Below the pieces are notes generated by a model. That model ran no database searches. It was not told the origin of the DNA and saw nothing but the letters and a program-made list of their open reading frames with translations. 64,000 nt of DNA, taken from contig BDGG01000015.1 of the NCBI GenBank assembly GCA_001949185.1, forward strand, positions 5,036 to 69,035. The letters are read 5' to 3'. This document shows positions 1-10,652 of this stretch, in pieces. Origin of the DNA: Ramazzottius varieornatus (taxonomy: Eukaryota; Tardigrada; Eutardigrada; Parachela; Ramazzottiidae). The first letter of the stretch is position 1. The number at the start of each line of letters is the position of its first letter. The position numbers and the translations under genes were made by a program.

Positions 1-2
1 TG

Positions 3-479
3 GTCAAGGCCGAAGAGGTTTCCTCCAACAACACCACGTCGCCGCAGCCCTTCATCAAGTCCCAACACAGTGTCAGCCCGGTTCAGTTCAAGTTTGACAA
101 TGGCAGTCCGGCCATCTGGAACCCGGCTTCACTCTCGGCCGAAATGCAGCGCAGTACCTTCTCGACCATGCACCACCAAGGTAGCAAGTACCTGCCGACG
201 GAGATACAGCCGGTGGTCAGTCACTGGCCCAGCACAGCGGCCACAGCCTATGCTGCTCCCTATTACAGCAGCATGAACATGGACTACATCAGTCCCATGC
301 ACGCTTCCTCCCCACACCATCACGCCCACCACAGCCATCACCAACAGCTGTCATCGCAACATTTGAGCCAAATGAGCGGTCAGCACCACATCAACGCCCT
401 CGGCGTCCAACAACGCGCCAACCAAGGCTTTACCAACGAGGCCTTGCAAGTTGACTATCCATATCCCGCCTGGAGGTGA
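3..479 (+). CDS. otx: Otx/orthodenticle homeobox protein, C-terminal exon (partial)
   Basis: This is the last coding exon (158 residues) of a homeobox transcription factor. The window starts inside it, so the homeodomain lies upstream and is not visible. The segment reading IWNPASLSAEMQRST parallels the IWSPASISP...MQRS segment of vertebrate Otx. A later YYSSMNMDYISPMH parallels the YFGGMD..YLTPMH motif. The protein ends VDYPYPAWR, like the Otx tail repeat DYKDQTASW. Between these lies a His/Gln-rich stretch typical of the family. Otx proteins are nuclear regulators of anterior head and brain patterning. The order of three family-specific motifs makes the assignment fairly strong even without the homeodomain; another paired-class factor is the only realistic alternative. 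The frame ends at TGA 477-479. Confidence 0.82.
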   Translation, partial: VKAEEVSSNNTTSPQPFIKSQHSVSPVQFKFDNGSPAIWNPASLSAEMQRSTFSTMHHQGSKYLPTEIQPVVSHWPSTAATAYAAPYYSSMNMDYISPMHASSPHHHAHHSHHQQLSSQHLSQMSGQHHINALGVQQRANQGFTNEALQVDYPYPAWR

Positions 480-863
480 CCTCTCAAGCCCGCAACCGCT
501 AAAGCCACTCTCATTTCCTGTTCCTACAGTGTAATACTCTCACGCGCCAACCTGCAGAACAATTCACAGAGAGGATTTGAGCTCGCACAGTATTTCTTAT
601 GTCAACAGTGGAAGGTCGACATGGACAATGAGGCTTACCACAATTTGGCGTAACCTCATTATCCACGCCTGAAAAGGCTGAGAACGAAAGCAAATGTTCC
701 GCTGTAAATTGATACTGCTAATTTGAGTTCAAGGACAACGACGGCCATTTTGTGAAAGTGCAACGAATGACTGTTCTATGGTTTCTTGTCCAGCTAAAGG
801 TCGAATCCCCTTTATGGCTCGTACTCATTGGTACCAGACAATTCTCAACTAGTACTTATCTCA

Positions 864-869
864 TTTATT
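864..869 (-). terminator. Polyadenylation signal of gtpbp2
   Basis: TTTATT on the plus strand reads AATAAA on the minus strand, about 355 nt beyond the gtpbp2 stop. It lies upstream of the otx signal, so the two 3' ends would overlap. Confidence 0.5.
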
Positions 870-904
870 TTTTTGTGAAAAATTAAGATCTATGTACAGA
901 TGCC

Positions 905-910
905 AATAAA
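905..910 (+). terminator. Polyadenylation signal of otx
   Basis: Canonical AATAAA, 426 nt after the otx stop codon and the first such hexamer in the sense direction. Confidence 0.55.
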
Positions 911-1224
911 AGAATCGCACATGAAGAAACAGTCACCCTACATAGGTTTCCGCTATCGGATACCATAGAGGAAAGAGGAGAATCGCAGAAACCACACTAG
1001 TACATAAGTCTAGATCCACACGAAATGCTGGTAACACCACTTTGAGGAAAAAGGTGAGGGGGGAGACAACACGAAAAACAAAAAATAAAGGCTCTTGTAT
1101 CATCTAAGTGTGCATAGGTACCGGTCAGTCTATACAGGAAAATCTGTCATTATACTACAGATAAAATCTACAGAACTGAAACGAAAATGCGTTGAAGTAG
1201 TCAAAACGACAAGAGTCGTAGAAC

Positions 1225-4200
1225 TTAACAAAAGCTCTGCGCTCGCAAGATGGCGCCATCTAGGGGCAGCACCAACCCGACCGTCCCTATGCACTTCACT
1301 CGTCCATGTCGGTAGATGAAACGATCGCCTGGACGGATGCATTCGGGCTGCTTGATGAACTTCAAAGTGACCAACCTTCCTAGCGGATCACTTTGACCAT
1401 CCTGCGCAACAAAAAATTATGATTGAGTGTCGGAAAGGACCACTTAGGATCTCGGTCAGCGAACTTCGGCCAGATTTGATCCACAAGTGGCGCACGTCAA
1501 CAGAGATGTTGGTTGAAAGCGTGCGCCCCTTGGGAGCCCGATCTGGCTGACGCTGTTTACCGAGCTCCAAATTAAAGTTACCATGCCTGCCGTACCTGAG
1601 AATCCACGTCGGTTATTAAGGCAGTTTGGCATACGTAACCACAGTGAACGGTTCCTTGTATGCCTTTAGTTATGAGCTGGGTGTTACCAAGAACCTTCAG
1701 AACGGCCTCGAAGACCATACACGAGTCTAAGGATGAAGCGATGTCCACCAAGACCATTCCCTACAACATCAAGAAACTTGGAAGTTTCGACCTTCATCAC
1801 AAACTGGAATGACCTGAGGACTTTGGAACCATATCATTTTCTCAAGTGGCACATGCTATCAGGTCGGCTGCTTGAGAACGCGCGCCACCTCAGACAATAA
1901 TCTGGTCGAGTTCGCCTGTCAAGTTTCCCATTTGTTATCACATAACTCTTGTCCGTCTTACCCTTCGTATCCTGAAGCCTTCGTCATCCAAGCTAAGGCA
2001 CACAGCAGCTGACTGTCCCATACGAACCCTGTAAAACAGACAGCTACAGAATATCTTGCCACTATACCAGGGTCGAAGAAGCTCTCACGTGGGTTAAGGT
2101 GCGAAACTACACAACTTACATTTGACAGGGAGTATGGCTTCGTTGAATACTCTTGACTAGAGCTTTGGTATAGCGTCCCGTGACGCTAGGACCTAACGCC
2201 AAAGTGGCGCCAGGCGAGATCGACCCGCGAACCAGGATACCACTGACCACCGTACCCACTTCGTCCATCTTATAACACTTGTCAATCTGCAAGAGGCAAC
2301 CATCCATCATCACCGTTTGACGTAAATGTTTCAACGCACTCGAGACAAGAGCTCCAATCTTTCGGCAAACGGGTCGTGGGAACCCACTTCGATGTTATTG
2401 CCATTCCAATACTCTGAGAAATTTCAAACAAGGCCTTGCTTGCCCTGCACCACCTTTTTACAATTTGTCACATACCTGAAATTCTGCGGGTTCACGAAGA
2501 GACATCTCTCGTGCTTTCGTTGCCACCGTACAAGGCAACATGCTGAGGAACTTTGTCAGCAAGTTCAGATCCTGCAAGCAACAATACTGATGCATGGAAA
2601 AAAGCCACAGAAGTAACAAGAAAAATCTTTTTTTCACCTGTCCAGTCACACTGGATACACAAAAGACCGGCATGACAGTCCCACAGGCCATGTGGAAGGC
2701 CGCCGCGACACATTCGTCTTCGGTGCGAACCGAGACTAGCCTTCGCGCGTGGTCCATGCCATCGCCCAGGCGGTTAAGATCACCGAGAATCTGGCCGATT
2801 CTCTCGAGATCACAGCAGTCTGCTTTGGTGATGACAACAAAGACGGGCAGTCGTAGAGCACCAGCTAAACCGAAGTACTCGGCCGTGCTCTGGTTAACAC
2901 CAGTCAGCGCACTGACAGCCAGCAGCACGAAATCAGGCTTGGAAGCCATCAAGCCGAGGATGGTGGTTCGCAAGTACTTGTGGTGGCCTGCCAGATCCGT
3001 AAACCTGTTCGAAAAGGTAAAGCTTATAGAAGCAGTGACCAAGAATTCCTTCTGATGAGTTAGACTGAACTCGATATCAACGGAGAGCTCCGCAAACAGG
3101 CTCGACAAGAATTTTTTCCGAAGTGGCGCATGCTTTCAGCGTCATTGACTGTAAACGTGCGCCACTTGAGAAAGTAACAAATTCGGCAAGATAATTTACC
3201 CAAAGCTGGCGCACGTTCTCACTGTTATTGGGCGAAGCGTGCGCCACTTGGAAAAACGATCTTGGCGAGTCTAATGGTTTTCCCAAGTAGCGTACGTTCC
3301 CAGTATTATTGGCTGAAAGAGTGCGCTAACTGGAGAGCCCGACAAGATTGCTTTTTCAAAAGGCGCACGTTTTCAGCATTACTGGATGGCCCGGTGCACG
3401 GCCTGGGAAACCGACCTTGCCGAATTTGTATGTCAACCCCCAAGCTCCCAAAATACTTTTCGTAGGTTTGCGAAAGAACCAGCTTACGTTATTAGTTTGA
3501 AGGACTGTTGGAAGATTTCTTCTGGTGTGTCCGAAACTCGATAATTTATAACCTGGAATGAACGTTTGAGAAAATACTGATGACTCATCCAAAAAAGTAT
3601 ATTTTATGTGGTACAGATATTTTACCTGACCATCAGCTGCGAAGCCGATCATCTCGCGACTGATGCTGGATGTCCTGCCCGTTTGGATTTCATGTGGATG
3701 ACGGAACAGATTCAAGCGAGCCTTGCCCCGGCCGTTGTCCAGCTCGCCGGAAGACAGCACGCCCAGAATGGTACTCTTCCCACTGTCCATACTGCCCAAC
3801 AGGGCAATTCGAAAGTCCACAAACTGTAGAAGAAACAAGATAGTGAGATAAATTATGGTAAAAGAAACGTTTTAACTTGAGTTCGTACCTCTTCGGGATG
3901 TTCGGGCAGCTGACGCAACATAACTTCCGCCACACGTTTATCTTCGTGCAGAAATTCTCTAACCAACAAAATCTCCGCTCCAACACTGCAACAGAAAACA
4001 CTGATAAATCTCTAATGATAAACATATTCAATACGCTGCTATTGCTGGAACCCAAAGAAGGCATACCTTTTCGCCATTCCTTCCATGGTCTTTAACGACA
4101 CATTCATATCCTCGTCGGACAGTCCGATGACTTTACCGTTGTCATTCACCCCCACCTCGTAGATTGCTTCTCCGAAACCTTCCTTCAGCCGCCATTTTAG

Positions 4201-4663
4201 CTGCGTTGTCAGATGTTGCAGCCTTGTTTCATTAACAGGGATCAGTTTCAGCTACAAAAACAAACATACGCGTACCGTCAATTTTCGAACGTTGCTAGCA
4301 CCCACTAACTTACTGTAATCGATTAACTAGCGACATCATCGCGTAACCGCGCAGTATTGCATTATATTCATGACGTCATGCGCGCCACTTCGATAAACCA
4401 ATGAAATCCCAATATCTTCGTTCTCTCACCTTATATTCGATGTTCCCCAACGGAGGCTACGAAAGCAGCAACAGATTAACTACGCCAGTTTCCATGGCCC
4501 AGAAAACTTACTTCTGGAGGCAGTTGTCCAGTGGCGAAAGGGGAATACAAGGACGCATCCGTCAGGTCCAGCGCCTCTAACGTCTAAAATATATGTCAAA
4601 CAGGCCCCGATGACCGATTCGTTGATTAAGTTGATTACACACTGGGGAACATCTTCTTACCAT
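1225..4663 (-). CDS. GTPBP2: GTP-binding protein 2 (GTPBP2), complete 13-exon gene
   Basis: This is a translational GTPase of the GTPBP1/GTPBP2 family, which helps resolve stalled ribosomes. Exons, in transcript order: 4661-4663, 4512-4583, 4430-4456, 4067-4251, 3889-3985, 3626-3823, 3488-3552, 2638-3004, 2476-2571, 2120-2286, 1962-2028, 1596-1760, 1225-1401. They total 1686 nt, or 561 aa (human GTPBP2 is about 600). The P-loop GSMDSGKST lies near residue 137. It is followed by ELDNGRG, FRHPHEIQTGRTSSIS, switch II DLAGHHKY, guanine-specificity TKAD, SSVTG, the domain-2 motif VGTVVSG and the C-terminal KFIKQPE..RFIYRHGRVK..GTVG. The sequence matches GTPBP2 better than GTPBP1 at RLNLFRH and GHHKYL. 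The start codon is an exon by itself (CACAATG then GTAAGA), and a 27-nt microexon encodes PPLGNIEYK. Introns 1402-1595, 1761-1961 and 3005-3487 carry palindromic repeats. Confidence 0.93.
1482..1534. repeat. Dispersed palindromic element, copy 1 (gtpbp2 intron)
   Basis: Arms AAGTGGCGCACG and GCGTGCGCCCCTT flank a spacer of about 20 nt. It lies wholly inside the last gtpbp2 intron. Confidence 0.75.
1843..1890. repeat. Dispersed palindromic element, copy 2 (gtpbp2 intron)
   Basis: A diverged copy with arms CTCAAGTGGCACATG and CGCGCGCCACCT, in the intron between 1761 and 1961. A GAxCAGATT-like flank resembles the other copies. Confidence 0.6.
3119..3412. repeat. Tandem cluster of four palindromic elements (copies 3-6, gtpbp2 intron)
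   Basis: Four units occupy about 3119-3169, 3199-3252, 3279-3333 and 3356-3412, with a period of about 75-85 nt. Each unit is an AAGTGGCGCAcg arm, a spacer resembling TTATTGGCTGAAAG, then a GTGCGCCACTTgg arm. Units are joined by linkers related to CAAATTCGGCAAGAT or its complement. The cluster fills most of the intron between the switch I and switch II exons. Confidence 0.85.
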
Positions 4664-5820
4664 TGTGATGAAAGTCCCGAGATCACAGCTGGTTATATCA
4701 GGCCAATATTACTACAAATAGAACAAAACTCCATGCTCGGTTTCGCAGCTGAGAAGAGTGAGGAATAAATAGATGTGCAAGAGATGCAAGCATGATCGAC
4801 TTGCGTCAGCAACAAAAGTCAACTGTCAGCTGGAAACAGTTCTCAAGGTGCCTTACCATCCCTTTAGTCCTCCTTCGTCGTTTTCGAACACCCTTGAATC
4901 TTCGCATACTATCCCTGTTCTCTCAATCTCACACGAAGAGAACGATAGACATCTCGAGAGACTGAGGACGCAACGAGCAGAAATAACTTAGTGAGAACTG
5001 AGAACTTCTTCCATGATCCATCAGAAAGTCAGAATGACGTCAGCGACGCTGCGCGCCTGTACAGAGTATGACATGACATATCGACATCATATAATTATGA
5101 CATGACATGACGCTGTTGAATTCGTTTTGCAGTTCGGCAATATCAGAGTGATACACGTGCCGAAGCTGTTTGCCATGCCAGGCTTTATAGCATTGGATAG
5201 CATGGCACAATCACGCGGAGAGTTGGGTTTGGCAGGCTATGGGGTTCTTTTACCAGTGGAGAAAGCAGCAAGTTTGTTCTGGCTAGTGCTTAGCATTGCT
5301 CTCAGTGAACTGACGCAGCTTTGACATTTCTTCCCACTCTGTCAGGCAACTTTCTGCCGGATCCGTTGTTCCGTTTAAATGTTAGATTTTGAGGGCTATC
5401 TTTTTGCTCCAAGGAAAAAACATGTGCGGCCACTGCAAGCCGGTAGAATGATTAATACAGCAGTAAAGTTAATTGCGTGTTACAAACTGTACTCGAATAA
5501 CACTTAAGACCACGATCCTACACACACTGTCTGATATGGCATACTTCCACCAAATCAATCAGACATCTATTCGGACAGGTTATAATTCCCAGCTTCTCCT
5601 AACATAAACTTCTGGTTGGCACGAACCTGTTAAGGAGCTATTAACAGGGCAGTGCCGTATGACGCAATGTTCGCGCGTTTTCACGAACAATTTTTTCTTC
5701 CTGTGTGTCTGTTTGCGGAACCAACCTCGATCTTCTTCCCTTCCTGTCAGCTTATGGTAAGACTGCTAACTGGATTTGTCGTGATTGCATACAGTAAGTA
5801 CACCAGCTTTTTATTTGCAG
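4664..5820. other. Upstream region of gtpbp2 with no recognised gene
   Basis: This stretch separates the gtpbp2 start (minus) from the first supported exon of the plus-strand gene at 5821. Around 5069-5112 there is a short run of ATGAC repeats. I see no convincing coding exon. The 5' exon and promoter of the downstream gene may lie here. Confidence 0.4.
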
Positions 5821-7110
5821 ACTATCCTGAAAGTCTTCGCTCTGGGCAAGTACATCACCACCGTCTGCAGCTGCTGTCTGAAAGTCCATCACCGCGACTC
5901 GTCCCTGTCTTTTCCGTCTTCTTTCAATACATCACAGATCTACAAGTGCCTTCGCAGTGACACAGGTGTGTAGGTGATCCATTTTACGTGTTCGTAGTAC
6001 ATGAACGTATACAGAGATCTTGTCATTTTCACACATGCAAGTGCTGTTACCCACCGATGCTGCGTACGACGTCACAAGTCACGTGTGCAACATACGCGAC
6101 TACAGCACGTGACCTAGACGTCATGCGTGTGTCTGGGAAACATATGCAGGATATGCGCACTAGTGCATACGCATAGAGCTGCGCATGGGTAGAGCTTTAC
6201 TTAGCAAGTATTTGCACATATTGGGCAACCAATCAGCACTGGTTACGCAAAAGCGGTGCGTTTTGAGAGACTTACGCAGCAGCAAGTGCGCCAACCATCC
6301 AGACGTTACTTGTAACAATTCATTGATATTACTTTCTTCTGTTTTCAGGCTACACGTTCCAGAAAATGCCATTTATTGCCGACATCGCTCTGAAACCAGA
6401 GTTTCTTCAAGACCGCCCCAATGTAATGCCTTCGTTTCTTTAAAGAATCTAAGATTTAACTATTTCAAAAATCTTAATTGATATTTAATTCTAGTATCGA
6501 GCAGAACTTTTTCCAGATAGGGATGAGGGCAATGCGGTGTTTTTCAAGACACCGCATTGTAGACCAGAGTAAGTGCTATGGGCAGCTGCTGGACCCGACC
6601 TCAACTGAAGCATTAGTCAGTTGTTCGTAACGTTACAATGCTTTAAAAAGATCGAAACTCAACCTCGTATCACCTCCACCCGTAAACGAAAACTCCCATG
6701 CTGGAAAATCTGAAAAGAATCTTTACTTCAGATGATTGAGGCTTATTTTAGGACTTAGCGCTTGCTGTATGTTGTATGATTGCAGAACGGAAACTTCTTC
6801 GTTGTGGAGTTTTCTTCCTACTGGATGCGGAGTGTGATAAACATGAAGTCCCCATGGAAAGAGAGAGGCGTGATTTTGAGGGCTCGGTACGTTTTATTTT
6901 ATGGTACGTCAAGGTGCCGTGGGTTGGGCGGGATCATTGATCTATGCGTTGTTCATTCTAGATTCATAGTGTAATTGCCAACGGCTACCGGTATGATATT
7001 CCTGAACTCGAGACAACGAAGAACGGTGTGTACACGGTGAAACGCATGAAGAAGCCTTCAATCCAAAAGACACGGAGTATGAACATCAGACCATCAGAAA
7101 AGGCGATTAC
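5821..7110 (+). CDS. Unrecognised 5' exons spliced toward a transposase-like gene
   Basis: Five exon candidates join in a consistent frame: 5821-5965, 6349-6422, 6517-6568, 6786-6886 and 6962 onward. They have good splice sites (TTTGCAG, GTTTTCAG, TTTTTCCAG, TTGCAG and TTCTAG acceptors) and phases 0, 1, 0, 1 and 0. The translation includes KYITTVCSCCLKVHH, RKLLRCGVFFLLDAECDK and IPELETTKNGVYTVKRMK. I do not recognise these segments. The Cys-containing first exon is not a clear THAP zinc finger. The exons lead into the transposase-like exons from 7332, so they are probably the N-terminal half of the same gene, but the join between about 7000 and 7332 is unresolved. They could instead be a separate small gene. 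No start codon was identified. Confidence 0.4.
6530..6559. repeat. Short perfect stem-loop within an exon
   Basis: CAATGCGGTGT and ACACCGCATTG form an 11-bp perfect stem with an 8-nt loop. It lies inside the exon candidate 6517-6568. Confidence 0.6.
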
Positions 7111-7331
7111 TTAGAAGAGGTTTGCCGAACAGAAAACGGAAGCAGCAATTGTTCTCTCTTCTGGGGCGGAGACTCCAGGGTGAAATCGTGTGCCGCTTGT
7201 TTCGGGACCGTCCAAGGCTCTGAAGTTTTTTTCACTTCTTGGTTAGGTGCTAGAGTGGTGGATGTTCTTGCATTGACGAAAATAATGCTTGGGATGAAGA
7301 TCGGTACCAGCGGAGTAGTTCTGACTTTCAG

Positions 7332-9144
7332 AATTAATGATGTGCTGACTGCTTTTGAGAACGGAAAATTCCATGACCCTTCGAAGCGGGAAAGCGTCAT
7401 CGCTGAACTTCTCGAGCCGTCTTGGAGGCATCTGGTAGTAGATCTCACTTCCTTTTGTTATTTTTGACGGAAGTAATCAAGATCAACAAGAACTACAGGA
7501 TCATCGAAGCCCCCGTCGAACCCCATGACCTTAAGTACATCAACAGTATCATCGAGGCCTTCAGCGGTGTATGGAGTTGCACGGAGGCGATTACATCGGT
7601 CTGAAACACCCTGGGAGTTTCACACAAGATTGAATCTGTGACGTACGTAGTCGATGCTTTTTGCCGATACGTGTCTTGAGTAAACGCCAGTAATTTTCTA
7701 GGAAACAGTTTATCAACTTGTCTCACTCCTTCTCGTATTTGGAGGCAGTAAAATTTACCACACGTGGGACGCACCCCATCTTCTAAAGCGCACGCGAAAT
7801 AACATGATTGTTGGCAAGCCACTGGGAAATCCGTTGAAGGTACACACTAATGTGGTTCAGGGCTTACTGTCATAAAGCCAGTTGTTATTACAGTTGTCTC
7901 CAGCCCCAAAAATGAACCGAAATTGCCTCGAGTTCAACAACTTTGAGGAGCAGAACGTTCGAAGAGCTGGAGTGTGCTTGAGCGTATCAACTGCTGTCGC
8001 CATGTTTGTTCCGGAAAACTCCGATGTGTACGGAACTGCCAGAGGCGCAGCAGCACGCGCTTTCTGTCTCTTCTTCAACAACTTGTTCGATCGTCAAAAC
8101 TCTGTGTTCGTAGAGAATCACCACCAAAACCGTCGAGCAGTGACGCAGGTTAACGGACAGCTCAAGGTCCATTTCAAAATTTCACGCAGCTCTAAAACAT
8201 GTAGCATGATCGTATGACTTGCAGGTGTTTCAGACTAAATACGACTTCCTCAAAGAATACGTCAGTATAATCTCCAAAGATGAACGCTTACCGAATCTGG
8301 TTCTCGTGCAGTGGATGATGAACATCAAAAGTCACTTGTCCATTTCGCAGCATCTTTTCTCCGAGGGATTTGACCATTATGCTACCCAGACAATGAACCA
8401 GGATACGCTTGAGATATGCTCAGTAACAGACGTGCACAAGTGAACCTCAGTAACACAGTGTATTTGTAGCGGTTTTTCTCTCGAGCTCGATCAATGCTTG
8501 GACAAAGGCTGAACAATCCTGACAGCGCAAAAACGGCGGCGATCATCCGAACACTTTCGATGACCAGTATCGCCAAGATTCAGACCCCAAAAGGCGCTAA
8601 CATTGAAGTATAGCAGGAGGACATCACCTTCGTCAGCTATCTGGACATTCTGAAGGAAAGGCGCAAGCAGAGAGTAAAGGGCTTCGCGGAGGAGGAGTAC
8701 GAATGGACCGAAGAGCCACTCCGCAAAGAAGATTTGGACGAAGCCGATCTTGCTTGCGTCTGCCACCATCTAGGGGCTCAGTCTATCCAGAAACAGCTGA
8801 ACCGTTTCACTTGTGCTGAATGTCGACCAGCGTACTTTTATACTCGGCAGGCGGATGGTAACATCTCCATCTCCGTCGACCTTCTTCGGCCTTCCCGGAT
8901 CACGTACCTCAAAGACAGCGGAAACCTGTTTTACGGTACCGAGGAGTTGTACGAGCATTTCATCAACCTGGAGTGTATATTTCGACAGTACGTCAACAAA
9001 AGTATCCAGTTCAAGAATCCGAGGAAAGAACTACTGAAGATCTTGGAGCTCCCAGCGTACAATGTGGCCGAAGAAACTTCTGTAGCTTTTAAACTTCTGC
9101 TGCGAGATACGAGATGTACTTGTAACGCGTATTTGTTTTTTTAG
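7332..9144 (+). mobile_element. P-element/THAP9-like transposase, nearly intact, one in-frame stop
   Basis: Exons 7332-7434, 7482-7568, 7702-7839, 7894-8166, 8225-8422 and 8470-9144 join in frame. Family landmarks appear in order. SKIYHTWDAPHLLKRTRNN is the D..HLLK..RNN motif of the RNase-H-like domain. LEFNNFEEQNVRRAGVCLS...FCLFFNNLFDRQNS corresponds to the insertion-domain region. FDHYATQTMNQDTLE is followed by RFFSRARSMLG, the NQDxLExFF...R motif of THAP9 and P elements. A Cys-rich C-terminal segment then runs to TAG 9142-9144. Transposases of this family cut and paste DNA using an RNase-H-like fold. A TAG at 8611-8613 interrupts the C-terminal exon 48 codons in, so the copy is probably inactive, or the stop is recent. 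The six introns and intact frame elsewhere would also suit a domesticated gene. I did not find terminal inverted repeats. Confidence 0.72.
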
Positions 9145-10652
9145 CTATATTCGGTTTCGTCTTCATTGCAAATTTTGTGCTCTGAAGAGGCAGCGCGTGG
9201 CGGATCGTAAGTTCAGAGCTTTTGCCAGCAAGGCGAAAAATGTGCTTGCTCGAAAATCCAAAAGAGAGATATCTGGAAAATCTCAGAAAGGTTCATGTGT
9301 GAATCGCCAAATTGCAAAGTTTACCATGGGCAAATAAAATCACTCACATTGGTGAAGTCAAAACTCGAGTTATTTTATCTTGTTATCACTTACCCTGCTC
9401 TGCCTCCAATGTTGATCCGGTAATTTCAAATACTAGATAGTGTAAGTCTAAAGTAAATGAAGTAATGTCTCACTAAGTAAACGTGTTCTGCATTGTCGGT
9501 TCGATGGAGCTTCGCAATCCACCATTCACAGGTAAGCCACGCGCCGTGCACATAGCCGCCCTCGACTTGATGCATTTTCATGTTGACCAATGAGGCGATT
9601 AGCTCTATTTTTGAAATTTCTGTTTTTACCTCTATTTGGGCGGAGTTACATTATCCAATCCCAGTGGAGAAATCCTACGTCATCCAACTCTCCTCGTGAT
9701 TTTCCATCAGAATTTTAGTACATTCTGCACGTGTATCACTCTGGCAATATCGTAATTTCTTCACAAGCGTAAACTCGCTTGGGTTGTCTGTGAGGTATAT
9801 TTCTGCCGCGTGCTTTTGATGTTGAAAACACGTTTCGGACGGAAATAGTTTCCACTTCTCCTTCCTCGAGACGCGTTCTACGGTTTCTGTGTTGTTGTCT
9901 GTCGCCCTTCTTGTTTCCGCCGATACAGTGTGAGGCTATTACGTAATGCTCGCAGAGCTTACTAATAAACCTTGCATGCGACTCGATACCCCATGTTATC
10001 CCATGTCAGACCACCTGAGGTGGTCTGACATGGGATTTTTGGGCACGAGCTGTCGTTGCGGAGCTGGTTTTGTTCGTAAGTTGGTGTTTGAACCCCTCTG
10101 CTGAACTTTGCCCAGTGAAGGGCAAAGTACAACATTAGTGGAGACAAGCTTGTGAATGGAATGTGACTGAGGAGAAGCGAAAGTAGGTCACAAAAGAAGG
10201 AGATAAGGCTATAGCATGGCATTCTGAGTCACAGGGAGTAATTCAATGGTTGGGAACTTGGGATACGCGCTGCCATCATCCCAGTTCCCGTTTTATTCCC
10301 TTCTAGCCTCTCTCGGCGGCAACAGCACCTGTTAGGGTGCCGCCCCGCGAATTATACAGAAACCATGAAATCAGTCTTCGGTTGGCTGATGCAAGACCTT
10401 CTTATTCTTTCATACTGAAGTGCGGTCACAAAGTATAAAGTCGATCCGTTTTATCACGAAAAATAGTTTACCGTGTAATCATGGAGAGCAACTGAATTAA
10501 CTTTACTGCCCTTTTTCTCTTATCACCCTACCCATTCCATACTTCAAACATACAGTACCAGTAATTGCTGTACGTCGTCATTGTCCATCCGCATTATTTT
10601 GCGTGATTCGATTTCGAAGTAACGATTACCACTGCACAGTGCTAACTGCTGA
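9145..10652. other. Intergenic stretch, no gene seen
   Basis: No supported coding sequence lies between the transposase stop and the glycine-rich-domain gene. The only structured element seen is the 37-bp palindrome at 9999-10035. The minus-strand open frame at 9962-10222 runs straight through that palindrome and shows no family features. Confidence 0.45.
9999..10035. repeat. Perfect 37-bp palindrome
   Basis: Arms of 18 bp (TCCCATGTCAGACCACCT and its exact complement) surround a single central base. A partial direct repeat of the outer arm, CCCATGTTATCC, lies immediately upstream. Such an exact inverted repeat implies recent origin or selection. Confidence 0.85.

Larger units (their letters stand above)
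480..1224. other. Convergent 3' UTRs of otx and gtpbp2
   Basis: No coding signal is seen here. The stretch separates the stop codons of otx (+) and gtpbp2 (-). It carries a plus-strand AATAAA at 905-910 and a minus-strand AATAAA at 864-869, so the two transcripts probably overlap tail to tail by several tens of bases. A further plus-strand AATAAA lies near 1084. Confidence 0.55.

Noticed and set aside
9962-10222. 86-codon minus-strand open frame
   Set aside because: It includes the whole 37-bp palindrome and has no domain or signal.
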